Position numbers and translations under genes: made by a program. The notes beneath the pieces are model-generated. The model saw nothing but the letters and a program-made list of their open reading frames with translations, did no database searches and was not told the DNA's origin. Source: Pseudonocardia parietis (GTDB lineage Bacteria > Actinomycetota > Actinomycetes > Mycobacteriales > Pseudonocardiaceae). Taken from it: a stretch of DNA of 64,000 bases. Of the stretch, positions 24,079 through 32,534 are shown piece after piece (position 1 is the stretch's first letter; the number at the start of each line of letters is the position of its first letter). Where the stretch lies: the NCBI RefSeq assembly GCF_017876315.1, contig NZ_JAGINU010000001.1, positions 186,001 through 250,000 of the forward strand, read 5' to 3'.

Positions 24079-25455
24079 TCAGACCTGGGCGAACTGCTCG
24101 GTGTGCACCCGGTCGTCCGGGACGCCGAGCGCGCCGAGGGTGTCCAGGACGTCGGTGACCAGCTGCGGACGCCCGCAGATGAAGTAGTCGAGCCGGCGGG
24201 CCGGCTCCTCCAGGTCGGTCAGGACGGCGGCCAGCAGCGCCGTGTCGATCGGCCCGGTGGCGCCGCCCCAGTTCGGGGCCGGACGCCGCAGCACCTCGGT
24301 GACCTGCAGGTCCAGGCAGGTGCGCAGGTGCGCCAGCTCGGCCCGGAACAGCAGGTCGGCGCGGTCGCGGGCGTGCACGACGAGCCGGTACGGGCGCCGG
24401 TCGCCCCGGTCGGCGGCGGTGCGGAGCATGCTCATCATCGGCGTGATCCCGACCCCGCCCGCGATCAGCACGAGCCCGGTCGACGGCACGGCGTCCGGGG
24501 TGAACGAGCCGTACGGGCCGTCCACCCACACCGGGTCGCCCCGCTGCAGCTCGCGCAGCCGGGAGGCGAAGTCGCCGGTGTGCCGGACGGTGAACTCGAC
24601 CCGCCCGCCGTCGGCCGCGGACGACGCGATGGTGAACGGGTGCTCCTCCACCGACATCTGCTCCAGCCGCAGCCAGGCGAACTGGCCGGGCCGGAACCAC
24701 GGTCCGGCGTGCCGGCCGCGCCGGGCCAGCACCAGGGTGGACACGGTCGGGCTCTCCGGGCGCACGACGTGCACCCGGAACTCACCGGCTCCGGCCCGGG
24801 CGCCCCAGCGCAGGACGAGCACCGCGATCAGCAGCAGCCCGAGCCCGGTCAGCACCGGACCCATGACGGCGTCGGTGACCAGGTTGTTCAGCCAGAACAC
24901 GTGCAGCGCGGACGCCCCGACCACCAGCGCGGCCAGGCTCAGGTGCACCCAGCGCCACACCTCGTGGGTGCCGGAGCGCACCCCGCGCACCGCCAGCGCG
25001 AGCAGGACCCCGATCGCGACGGTGGCGGCGGTGGCGGCCTGGCCACGCCCGGGCGCGGCGAGCGGGACGAGCAGCCCGACCCGTTCGGGCTGGTCGGCGA
25101 CCACGAACGCCAGGTGCAACGCCACCAGCGCACCGGCCAGCAGGCCGAGCCGGCGGTGCAGCCCCAGCAGAGTCTCCAGCCCGAGCGCACCGGACAGCCC
25201 GCGTACCCGGGACGGGAGCACCGCGACGATCACCATCGCGGACAGCGCCAGCAGCCCGGTCAGCACCGACATCTGGTGCAGCAGCGGCTGCGGACCGGTG
25301 CGGAGCATCCAGATCACCGACGGCCCGACCAGGACGGCGACCAGCACCGATCCCCAGACCAGGCGGGCACGGCGGTGCACCAGCCAGGCGTCGGTGGGCG
25401 GCGGGTCGTCCCGGCGGACGGGTGCGGTGACCGGATGCGGGGCCGGGCGGCTCAC
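24079..25455 (-). CDS. Ferric-reductase-like transmembrane flavocytochrome
   Basis: A 458-residue protein. The N-terminal half has six membrane helices; His residues in LGLHRRLGLLAGALVALHLAF and WRWVHLSLAALVVGASALHVFW are placed to bind two haems. The C-terminal half is an NAD(P)H/FAD reductase: HPFTIASS (about residue 270), GGVGITPMMSML (about 335) and CGRPQLVTDVL. It would carry electrons from cytoplasmic NAD(P)H across the membrane. It heads the redox group with DUF4142, exported proteins, DUF6529 and Rieske. The GTG start overlaps a small upstream ORF by 4 bases. Confidence 0.88.
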   Translation of the reverse strand: MSRPAPHPVTAPVRRDDPPPTDAWLVHRRARLVWGSVLVAVLVGPSVIWMLRTGPQPLLHQMSVLTGLLALSAMVIVAVLPSRVRGLSGALGLETLLGLHRRLGLLAGALVALHLAFVVADQPERVGLLVPLAAPGRGQAATAATVAIGVLLALAVRGVRSGTHEVWRWVHLSLAALVVGASALHVFWLNNLVTDAVMGPVLTGLGLLLIAVLVLRWGARAGAGEFRVHVVRPESPTVSTLVLARRGRHAGPWFRPGQFAWLRLEQMSVEEHPFTIASSAADGGRVEFTVRHTGDFASRLRELQRGDPVWVDGPYGSFTPDAVPSTGLVLIAGGVGITPMMSMLRTAADRGDRRPYRLVVHARDRADLLFRAELAHLRTCLDLQVTEVLRRPAPNWGGATGPIDTALLAAVLTDLEEPARRLDYFICGRPQLVTDVLDTLGALGVPDDRVHTEQFAQV

Positions 25456-25637
25456 AGGTCGCCGGGCGCGCGCCCGGCGGTGGTCACGGCCTGCAGCCGG
25501 CCCGGGTGCGCGGTACGGGACCGGGACGGTCGGATCGGCGCGACGCGGGGTCGCACCGGACGGGGATGCGCGGTGCGCGCTACGGTCACACGGACGTCGG
25601 GAGCGCGTCCGGGCAGCACAGGGCCTCGACGGGTCAT
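25452..25637 (-). CDS. Possible 61-residue Arg/Pro-rich protein coupled to the flavocytochrome gene
   Basis: A short frame from ATG 25635-25637 with GGAAG 7 bases upstream. It ends in a 4-base GTGA overlap with the flavocytochrome start. The peptide is strongly basic (many Arg and Pro) with no membrane segment. It could be a leader peptide that couples translation, or chance in GC-rich DNA. No family is recognised. Confidence 0.3.
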   Translation of the reverse strand: MTRRGPVLPGRAPDVRVTVARTAHPRPVRPRVAPIRPSRSRTAHPGRLQAVTTAGRAPGDL

Positions 25638-26080
25638 CGGGTCACTTCCGGTTCGGGGAGCGGCCGGGCGGGGGTTCCCGGCCACCGCCGCGGCTCGAGG
25701 GGGAGCGGGCCGCTCGCGGTGCCACGACCATAGGAAGCGCAGCCGAGATCAGGTTGCCTTCCTGAGAGGGGTCACCGCCCTCCGGCGGCGCGAGACGGCC
25801 GAACGGCACGTGATCACTCCGGTCGGAGTACATACGTCCGTCCATCCGCGCCGAACACTCTCAGGCACCGACCGCTCACCGCCCGGGGCCGCGACGAGCG
25901 CACGCCGAGCCGCCGCCCGGCATCCCGCTAACGGGCGCGCACGCGAAAAGCGGGCGGTGACCCGTAGGCCTGCGGAGCACCCGGGGGCCGTGTGGGCGCG
26001 CGCAGCGGTGCGAGGTGCTACGAGGTGAGGCACCGAGCGCGGCGGCCGCAGCCCCGGCGTGGCGCGGCACCCCCGCGAGA

Positions 26081-26114
26081 GGCCCGCGCACCGGCACTAC
26101 CCGGTGCGCGGGCC
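26081..26114 (-). terminator. Perfect 14-bp hairpin downstream of trpA
   Basis: GGCCCGCGCACCGG (26081-26094) and CCGGTGCGCGGGCC (26101-26114) are perfectly complementary around a 6-base loop. It sits 112 bases beyond the trpA stop on the minus strand and is the likely end of the trpBA transcript, without a U-tract. Confidence 0.7.
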
Positions 26115-26180
26115 CCTACGGCGTGCGACGTCCCGGGCCACGTGCGAGGCCCCGGGCCGAGGGTGCGACGACGGCACGCG

Positions 26181-26210
26181 CGTCGGTCACACGTGCGTCG
26201 GTCACACGTG
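26181..26210. repeat. Perfect 15-bp tandem duplication
   Basis: CGTCGGTCACACGTG occurs twice in direct tandem (26181-26195 and 26196-26210), just after the trpA stop. A partial third unit may precede it. It has no known function. Confidence 0.8.
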
Positions 26211-26225
26211 CAACGAGCGGGAGAA

Positions 26226-27032
26226 TCAGGCGTTCGCCGAGGTGGCCGACCGGACGCCGTCGGAGAGCTCCTGTGCCAGATCCTGGACCGCGGACGGCCC
26301 ACCGGCCTCGAGCGCCTGCACGAAGGCCGTGCCGACGATGACGCCGTCGGCGTAGGAGGCCACGTCGGCCGCCTGCTGCGCGGTCCGCACGCCCAGCCCG
26401 ACGCACACCGGCAGGGTCGCGACCTCGTGGGCCCGGGTGACCAGCTCGCGGGCCTCGGCACCGACCGAGCGGACACCGGTGACGCCCATCAGCGACGCCG
26501 CGTAGAGGAACCCACGGCTCGCCTCGGCGGTCAGCTTCATCCGCTCCGGGGTGGTCGTCTGGGCGACCAGGAAGATCCGGTCCAGGTCGTGCTTCGCCGC
26601 CGCGGCGAGCCACTCCTCGGCGTCGTCGGGAAGCAGGTCCGGGGTGATCAGACCCGATCCACCGGCCTCCGCGATGTCCGCGGCGAACCGCTCGACGCCG
26701 TAGCGGTCGATCAGGTTCCAGTAGGTCATGACGACGGCCGGCGCACCGGCCTCGACGACGGCACGGATCGCGGTGAACGCGTCCCGGGTGCGGGCACCGT
26801 TGTCCAGGGCCTGCTGGGTCGCCCGCTGGATGACCGGGCCGTCCATCAGCGGGTCCGAGTACGGGAGCCCGACCTCGACGACGTCCACGCCGCCGGCGAC
26901 CATCGCGCGCATCGCCTCGACCGAGCCCTCGACGGTCGGGAAGCCGACCGGCAGGTACCCGATCAGGGCCGCGCGGCCTTCCTGCGCACGGACCGCCTCG
27001 ATCCGCGCCGCGACACCGTGGCCGCTGCCCAT
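26226..27032 (-). CDS. trpA: Tryptophan synthase alpha chain
   Basis: A 268-residue TrpA, which cleaves indole-3-glycerol phosphate to indole and glyceraldehyde phosphate. Motifs: GYLPVGFPTVEGS, VDVVEVGLPYSDPLMDGP (catalytic Glu and Asp), and the phosphate loops near VCVGLGVRT and DGVIVGTAFV. The ATG start overlaps the trpB stop by one base (TGATG), with GGAGG 4 bases upstream; an in-frame GTG lies just before it. The final residues are Ser/Ala-rich. It forms the channelled complex with TrpB encoded just upstream. Confidence 0.95.
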   Translation of the reverse strand: MGSGHGVAARIEAVRAQEGRAALIGYLPVGFPTVEGSVEAMRAMVAGGVDVVEVGLPYSDPLMDGPVIQRATQQALDNGARTRDAFTAIRAVVEAGAPAVVMTYWNLIDRYGVERFAADIAEAGGSGLITPDLLPDDAEEWLAAAAKHDLDRIFLVAQTTTPERMKLTAEASRGFLYAASLMGVTGVRSVGAEARELVTRAHEVATLPVCVGLGVRTAQQAADVASYADGVIVGTAFVQALEAGGPSAVQDLAQELSDGVRSATSANA

Positions 27033-28294
27033 CACGCCTCCCCGTCCGTCACCGCGTTGCCCGCGTCGTCGATGAGCTCGAAGTACTTCGCGGCGGTGTC
27101 GACGTCCTTGTCGCCGCGGCCGGACAGGTTGACCAGCACGACCGCGCCCTCGCCCAGCCGCCGCCCCTCACGCAGCGCACCGGCCAGCGCGTGCGCGCTC
27201 TCGATCGCCGGGATGATGCCCTCGGTGCGGCAGAGCAGCCGGAACGCGTCCATCGCCTCGGCGTCGGTGACCGACTCGTAGCGGGCACGCCGCATGTCGT
27301 GCAGCCAGGAGTGCTCCGGGCCGACGCCCGGGTAGTCCAGACCGGCCGAGATCGAGTGCGAGTCGCGGGTCTGGCCGTCCTCGTCCTGCAGGATGAAGCT
27401 GCGCGAACCGTGCAGGACGCCGACGTCTCCCCCGCCGATCGACGACGCGTGTCGCGGGGTCCCGATGCCGTCGCCGCCCGCTTCGAAGCCGACCAGCTCG
27501 ACACCGGAGTCGTCGAGGAAGGCGTGGAAGATGCCCATCGCGTTCGATCCGCCGCCGACGCAGGCGCACACCAGGTCGGGGAGCGCGCCGGTCATGTCCT
27601 GGACCTGCTGGCGCGCCTCGACGCCGATGATCCGCTGGAAGTCGCGCACCATCGCCGGGAACGGGTGCGGCCCGGCGACCGAGCCGATCAGGTAGTGCGT
27701 GTCGGCCACGTTGGTGACCCAGTCACGCATGGCCTCGTTCATCGCGTCCTTGAGCGTGCGCGTGCCCGAGGTGACGGGGCGGACCTCGGCCCCGAGCATG
27801 CGCATCCGGGCGACGTTGAGCGCCTGGCGCCGGGTGTCGACCTCGCCCATGTAGACGACGCAGTCCAGGCCGAGCAGCGCGGCAGCGGTCGCCGATGCGA
27901 CGCCGTGCTGGCCCGCGCCGGTCTCGGCGATCACCCGGGTCTTGCCCATCCGCTGGGTGAGCAGTGCCTGGCCCAGCACATTGTTGATCTTGTGTGAGCC
28001 GGTGTGGTTCAGGTCCTCGCGCTTGAGCAGGATCCGCGCGCCACCCGCGTGCTCGGCGAACCGGGGCGCCTCGGTGACGAGGCTCGGCCGGCCGGAGTAG
28101 GTCCGGTGCAGCTCGGCCAGCTCGGCCTGGAAGGCCTCGTCGGTCATGGCTGCGTGGTAGGCCTGCTCCAGCTCGTCCAGCGCGGCGACCAGCGCCTCCG
28201 GGACATAGCGGCCGCCGAAGCGGCCGAAGTACGGGCCGGTCTGGTCGACCAGCCGCGCCGAGCCCCCGGCCGGGGGGAGGGCGGTGTCGGTCAC
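27032..28294 (-). CDS. trpB: Tryptophan synthase beta chain
   Basis: A 420-residue TrpB, the PLP enzyme joining indole and serine. The PLP lysine is in [11 protein letters not shown] (about residue 101) and the phosphate loop is GGGSNAMG. The length and the start ([13 protein letters not shown]) are standard TrpB1. GTG 28294 has AGGGAG 5 bases upstream. No trpC or trpD lies next to it; the upstream gene is an MFS transporter. No leader peptide with Trp codons was found in the 167-base gap, although a hairpin is present there. Confidence 0.96.
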   Translation of the reverse strand: MTDTALPPAGGSARLVDQTGPYFGRFGGRYVPEALVAALDELEQAYHAAMTDEAFQAELAELHRTYSGRPSLVTEAPRFAEHAGGARILLKREDLNHTGSHKINNVLGQALLTQRMGKTRVIAETGAGQHGVASATAAALLGLDCVVYMGEVDTRRQALNVARMRMLGAEVRPVTSGTRTLKDAMNEAMRDWVTNVADTHYLIGSVAGPHPFPAMVRDFQRIIGVEARQQVQDMTGALPDLVCACVGGGSNAMGIFHAFLDDSGVELVGFEAGGDGIGTPRHASSIGGGDVGVLHGSRSFILQDEDGQTRDSHSISAGLDYPGVGPEHSWLHDMRRARYESVTDAEAMDAFRLLCRTEGIIPAIESAHALAGALREGRRLGEGAVVLVNLSGRGDKDVDTAAKYFELIDDAGNAVTDGEA

Positions 28295-28330
28295 GAGTAC
28301 TCCCTGACGGATCTGCGGGAACCCTCGATC

Positions 28331-28362
28331 GCCGGCGGAGCGTGTCGCTGACGGACGCCGGC
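28331..28362 (-). terminator. Hairpin between the MFS transporter and trpB
   Basis: GCCGGCG (28331-28337) pairs with CGCCGGC (28356-28362); inside it AGCG and CGCT can pair around TGT. It follows the MFS gene and precedes trpB on the minus strand, so it may be a terminator or act in control of trpB. Confidence 0.4.
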
Positions 28363-28461
28363 TCGGTCGGGTGCGTCTCGACGGTACACCGCGCCCACCA
28401 CCGCCTCTGCCCCGCACGGGCGTCCGTCGCGGCACCCCGGCGCGGTGCTCCGGCACCGGCG

Positions 28462-29685
28462 TCAGACGAAGCGCGGGCGCCCGACGATCCAGCCGACGAC
28501 CATCTCCACGACGATCACCCCGCCCAGCAGGACCAGCGAGGGCGTCCAGCTGCCGGTGACCCCGTGCAGCATGCCGAACAGGAAGGGACCGGCGGCACCG
28601 ATCAGGTAGCCGACGCCCTGCGCCATGGCGGACAGGTCGGTCGTCTCGGACGCCGCCCGGGTCCGCAGGGCGATCACGCCCAGCGCCAGCGGGAAGACCC
28701 CCATCCCGATGCCGAGCATCACCGACCACAGCCACGGCGCGGCGGCGGGAGCGACGGCGAGACCGATGACCGCGGCCAGCGAGAAGGCGGCGAGCCCGAC
28801 GATCCAGCCGGACTGCGAGTTGCGGTTCAGCGCGATCGGCGGGATGACGAAGCTCAGCGGGATCCCGATCAGGTTGATCAGCGCGAGCATCAGGCCCGCG
28901 TCGGTCCGGGAGATCCCCTCCGAGACGAACAGCTCGGACAGCCAGCCCATCGCGACGTAGGCCACGCACGCCTGCAGCCCGAAGAACGCGGTGACCGCCC
29001 AGGCCAGCGGCCTGCGCAGCATCGAACGGGGCGGCCCGGAGGTGGCGGGCGCGGGCACGTCCGCCGCCGAGCCGTGCCGGGCCCCGAACATCCAGACCAC
29101 CAGTGCCGCCGCGGACAGCAGGGCCCAGGCCCCGACCGCACCGCGCCAGCTGTCGAGCAGCGGCACCAGCGGTGGGGTGAGGCCCGCCCCGATGCCGCCG
29201 CCCGCGGCGAGCGCCGCGGTGTAGATGCCGGTCACCCGGCCGACCGCGTGCGGGAACGACTCCTTGACCACGACCGGGATGAGCACGTTCCCGATCGCGA
29301 TGCCGGCCGTCGCGATGAAGGTCCCGCCGAGCACCACCCAGGGCCCGTCGATGATCCGCAGGACCAGGCCCGCGGTGAGCACCGCGAGGGCGCCGCCGAT
29401 CGCGCGGGCCATGCCGACGCGCCGGCCCAGCCACGGGGCGGCGATCGCAGCCAGCCCGAAACAGATCGTCGGGACCGCGGTGAGCACGCTGGTCCAGGCG
29501 GCGGACGCACCGAGGGCATCGCGCACGTCCCCGAGCACCGAGGCCATGCTGGTGACCGCGGGACGCAGGTTCGCCGCGGCGAGCGCGACGCCGACGACGA
29601 GCAGTGGGGTGCTGAGCAACGCGGCATGTCTCGACCGATCGCCGACGGCTTCCCCGGCGCGCGCCCTCTGCTCAGCAATGCTCAC
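28462..29685 (-). CDS. MFS transporter (CynX/NimT type)
   Basis: A 407-residue membrane protein with about 12 helices, resembling the CynX/NimT cyanate-nitroimidazole family of MFS carriers. Visible features are the early [23 protein letters not shown] segment and the helix 2-3 loop [16 protein letters not shown]. The substrate is unknown. It starts at GTG 29685 and is divergent from a FadR-type regulator with 49 bases between starts, so it is the probable target of that regulator. Confidence 0.82.
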   Translation of the reverse strand: MSIAEQRARAGEAVGDRSRHAALLSTPLLVVGVALAAANLRPAVTSMASVLGDVRDALGASAAWTSVLTAVPTICFGLAAIAAPWLGRRVGMARAIGGALAVLTAGLVLRIIDGPWVVLGGTFIATAGIAIGNVLIPVVVKESFPHAVGRVTGIYTAALAAGGGIGAGLTPPLVPLLDSWRGAVGAWALLSAAALVVWMFGARHGSAADVPAPATSGPPRSMLRRPLAWAVTAFFGLQACVAYVAMGWLSELFVSEGISRTDAGLMLALINLIGIPLSFVIPPIALNRNSQSGWIVGLAAFSLAAVIGLAVAPAAAPWLWSVMLGIGMGVFPLALGVIALRTRAASETTDLSAMAQGVGYLIGAAGPFLFGMLHGVTGSWTPSLVLLGGVIVVEMVVGWIVGRPRFV

Positions 29686-29687
29686 GA

Positions 29688-29699
29688 AACAGTATTGTT
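29688..29699. promoter_or_regulatory. Candidate GntR/FadR operator
   Basis: AACA-GTAT-TGTT is an inverted repeat with a 4-base spacer in the AT-rich gap between the divergent MFS and FadR-type genes, 2 bases from the MFS start codon. GntR-family proteins often bind such short repeats. Confidence 0.4.
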
Positions 29700-29734
29700 A
29701 CAGACGTAGGATGTTCGGATGGAAGGATGACCCG

Positions 29735-30469
29735 GTGCCTCTTGTCACAGCACGTCGCGGCAGCCTGGTCGACCAGGTCATCGACCAGCTGCGGACCGCG
29801 ATCTCCACCGGCGAGTGGCCGGTCGGCGGGCGCATCCCGCCGGAGTCCGAGCTGGCGTCGTCGCTCGAGGTCGGCCGTAACACCGTCCGTGAGGCGGTCC
29901 GGGCGCTCGCGCACGGCGGGCTGCTCGAGGTGCGGCAGGGCGACGGCACCTACGTGCGGGCGACGACCGAGCTGTCCGGTGCGCTGCGCACGCTGTGCGG
30001 GGCGGAGCTGCGCGAGGTGCTGGAGGTACGCCGGACCCTCGAGGTCGAGGCGGCCCGGCTGGCCGCCGCCCGCCGCACCACCGACGACCTGACCGTCCTG
30101 CGCGCGGCACTCGCCGAGCGCGACGTCGCCATCGAGGCCGTCGCCGCGAGCACCCGCCGCGGCGACGAGCCGGGCCCGGCCGAGCTGGAACGCGCCGCCC
30201 GGGCCGACACCGACTTCCACCTCGCCGTCGTCCACTGCTCGGGCAACGGGCTGCTCGCCGCGCTCTACCGGGGCGTGGTCGAGGCGGTCGCCGGCAGTGT
30301 CGCGGCGACGATGCCCGGCACCGTCGGCACCGACGACGACGTCTCGCACACCGGCATCGTCGACGCCATCACCGACGGCGACGTCGAGCGGGCCGCCCGG
30401 GAGGCCGGTGACTTCCTGGACCGGTTGATCGCCGAGCGCCGGGTCGGACAGGGCCCCGCCGACGGGTGA
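29735..30469 (+). CDS. FadR-subfamily GntR regulator
   Basis: A 244-residue regulator. The winged helix-turn-helix (about residues 8-72) has GGRIPPESELASSLEVGRNTVREAVRAL, followed by VRQGDGTYV; the C-terminal helical FCD domain has FHLAVVHCSGN with metal-binding His/Asp positions. GTG 29735 was chosen because GGAAGGA lies 7 bases upstream; an earlier ATG at 29711 is also in frame. It is divergent from the MFS transporter and probably controls it. The ligand is likely a small carboxylate by family analogy. Confidence 0.87.
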   Translation: MPLVTARRGSLVDQVIDQLRTAISTGEWPVGGRIPPESELASSLEVGRNTVREAVRALAHGGLLEVRQGDGTYVRATTELSGALRTLCGAELREVLEVRRTLEVEAARLAAARRTTDDLTVLRAALAERDVAIEAVAASTRRGDEPGPAELERAARADTDFHLAVVHCSGNGLLAALYRGVVEAVAGSVAATMPGTVGTDDDVSHTGIVDAITDGDVERAAREAGDFLDRLIAERRVGQGPADG

Positions 30470-30485
30470 TCCCGGCGAGCGCGCG

Positions 30486-30953
30486 GCAGCTGTCGTCATC
30501 GGCGCCGCGTTCACCGCCGTGGTCACCACGTTCACGAAGTCGTTCCTCGAGCCGCTGCTCCGGCTGTTCTCCGGTGGTGAGAACGCCGTCCCGCCGGGCA
30601 CGATCCCGCTCACCGACGAGGTCCAGCTCGACTACGCGGCGTTCCTCAACGCGATCATCCAGTTCATGATCACGGCCGCGGTCATCTACTTCCTGGTCGT
30701 CTTCCCGATGAAGTGGCTGCAGGAGCGGCGCAAGCGGGGCCAGGAGGAGGAGACCCCGGTGACCGACAGCGAGCTGTTGAAGCAGATCCGGGACCTGCTC
30801 CAGGAGCAGGCCGAGAACCAGCGCGACCGGACCACCGTCCTGAGCCGGCAGGAACCGGCCCGGCAGGAACCTGCGCAGTCCCGGCCGATGGCGTCGGTCA
30901 CGGGTCACGGGTCCTATCCGGACACCGCGCGCGGCCCCCGCCACCGCGGCTGA
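30486..30953 (+). pseudogene. mscL: N-terminally truncated MscL mechanosensitive channel
   Basis: Homology to MscL starts abruptly at VVIGAAFTAVVTTFTKSFLE, in the middle of membrane helix 1, and continues through helix 2 (FMITAAVIYFLVVFPMKWL) and the C-terminal bundle (LLKQIRDLLQEQ). The usual first about 22 residues (amphipathic FKEFL..RGN and the VVDLAV gate segment) are absent. No in-frame start codon lies upstream of GTG 30519, which would begin inside helix 1; upstream codons run into the regulator gene in another frame. A deletion between the two genes explains this. The product would lack the pore constriction. Confidence 0.65.
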
Positions 30954-31106
30954 TCACCCGGGTGGTGCCGCGGCACCCCGGTCGCCGATCGTGCCGGTCC
31001 GCGGGCAGCCGGGGCGTGGCCGATGCGTCTCGACACCGCGCCCGGGGACGACCAGGCTGTCCGGGTCGCGGCGCGTGCCGGGTGCGCCGCAGGAGGGGGT
31101 ACGCGG

Positions 31107-32522
31107 ATGGCTGAGGCCGCCACCACGTCGGCCGGGGAGAACGGGCCCGCTCTGAAGCGGGTGATGGGCCCCGGGCTGCTGTTGCTGTTCATCGTCGGCG
31201 ACATCCTCGGCACCGGGATCTACGCCCTGGTCGGCCAGGTGGCCGAGGAGGTCGGCGGGGCGGCGTGGCTGCCGTTCCTGGTCGCCTTCGCGGTCGCGAT
31301 GGTCACCGCGTTCTCCTACCTGGAGCTGGTCACCAAGTACCCGGCCGCCGCCGGCGCCGCGCTCTACGCGCACAAGGCCTTCGGCATCCACTTCCTCACG
31401 TTCATGGTCACCTTCGTGGTGATGTCCTCCGGGATCACCTCGGCGTCGACGGCGTCGCGGGCGTTCGCGGCGAACCTGGACGAGGGCTTCGGCCTCGACC
31501 TGGGCAACGGCGGGATCCTGCTGATCGCGCTGGGCTTCATGGTGCTGGTGGCCGCGGTCAACTTCCGCGGCGTCGGCGAGAGCGTCGCGGTCAACGTGGT
31601 GCTCACGATGGTCGAGCTCGCCGGCCTGCTGCTGGTGATCCTGGTCGGCGTGTACGCCATCGCCGGGGGCAACGCCGACTGGTCCCGGGTGGTCGCTTTC
31701 GACACCCCCGAGGACAAGAGCGTGTTCCTGGCGGTCACCTCGGCGACCTCGCTCGCGTTCTTCGCGATGGTCGGCTTCGAGGACTCGGTGAACATGGCCG
31801 AGGAGTGCCGCGAGCCGCGCCGGATCTTCCCGAAGATCATGCTCACCGGCCTGACGATCACCGGGATCATCTACGTGCTGGTCGCGATCTGCGCCGTCGC
31901 ACTCGTCCCGGTGGGCCCGCTGGCCGCCAGCGAGACCCCGCTGGTCGAGGTCGTCCGGGCCGGCGCGCCGAACATTCCGGCGGACGCGGTGCTGCCCTTC
32001 ATCTCGATGTTCGCGGTCGCCAACTCGGCACTGATCAACATGCTGATGGCCTCGCGGCTGCTCTACGGCATGGCCAACCAGGCCGTGCTGCCGAAGCCGC
32101 TGGCCCGGGTGCACCCGTTCCGCCGCACCCCGTGGGTCGCGATCCTGGTCACCACGCTGATCTCGTTCGGACTGATCAGCTACGTGTCGCTGGACTCCGA
32201 GTCCGACGTGGTCTCCGCGCTCGGCGGGACGACATCGCTGCTGCTGCTCTCGGTGTTCGCCATCGTCAACGTCGCGGTGCTGGTACTGCGGCGCGACCGG
32301 GTCGACGCCGACCACTTCCGGGCCCCGCCCGGGCTGCCGATCATCGGTGCACTCACCAGCGCGTACCTGGTGCTGCCGCTCTCCGGGCGGGACGCGATCG
32401 AGTACGAGCTGGCCGGCCTGCTCCTCCTGCTCGGCCTGGTCCTCTACGGGATCACGATCCTGCTCAACCGCAGGCTCGGCGTGCGCCCTGCACCCCTGGA
32501 CCCCTCGAAGATGGACGGCTGA
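31107..32522 (+). CDS. APC-family amino acid permease
   Basis: A 471-residue membrane protein with about 12 helices. The first helix has the APC signature GLLLLFIVGDILGTGIYALVG, and SLAFFAMVGFEDSVNMAEECREPRR matches the conserved helix 6 to loop region. It imports an amino acid or amine; the substrate is unknown. The ATG has AGGAGGGGG about 8 bases upstream. It converges on the LLM oxidoreductase, 12 bases between stops. Confidence 0.88.
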   Translation: MAEAATTSAGENGPALKRVMGPGLLLLFIVGDILGTGIYALVGQVAEEVGGAAWLPFLVAFAVAMVTAFSYLELVTKYPAAAGAALYAHKAFGIHFLTFMVTFVVMSSGITSASTASRAFAANLDEGFGLDLGNGGILLIALGFMVLVAAVNFRGVGESVAVNVVLTMVELAGLLLVILVGVYAIAGGNADWSRVVAFDTPEDKSVFLAVTSATSLAFFAMVGFEDSVNMAEECREPRRIFPKIMLTGLTITGIIYVLVAICAVALVPVGPLAASETPLVEVVRAGAPNIPADAVLPFISMFAVANSALINMLMASRLLYGMANQAVLPKPLARVHPFRRTPWVAILVTTLISFGLISYVSLDSESDVVSALGGTTSLLLLSVFAIVNVAVLVLRRDRVDADHFRAPPGLPIIGALTSAYLVLPLSGRDAIEYELAGLLLLLGLVLYGITILLNRRLGVRPAPLDPSKMDG

Positions 32523-32534
32523 CGGCTCGCTCGG

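Larger units (their letters stand above)
25638..26225. promoter_or_regulatory. Intergenic region between trpA and the redox operon
   Basis: About 590 bases with no convincing gene. It holds, from trpA outward, a 15-bp tandem duplication, a perfect 14-bp hairpin (both listed separately), and an inverted repeat ACTCCG-GT-CGGAGT at 25816-25829 that could be an operator for the minus-strand redox operon. The promoter of that operon must lie in the lower half of this stretch. Confidence 0.5.

Noticed and set aside
28295-28461. trp leader peptide with attenuator
   Set aside because: Two adjacent Trp codons can be read on the minus strand, but not in a frame with a plausible start and stop; only a plain hairpin remains.
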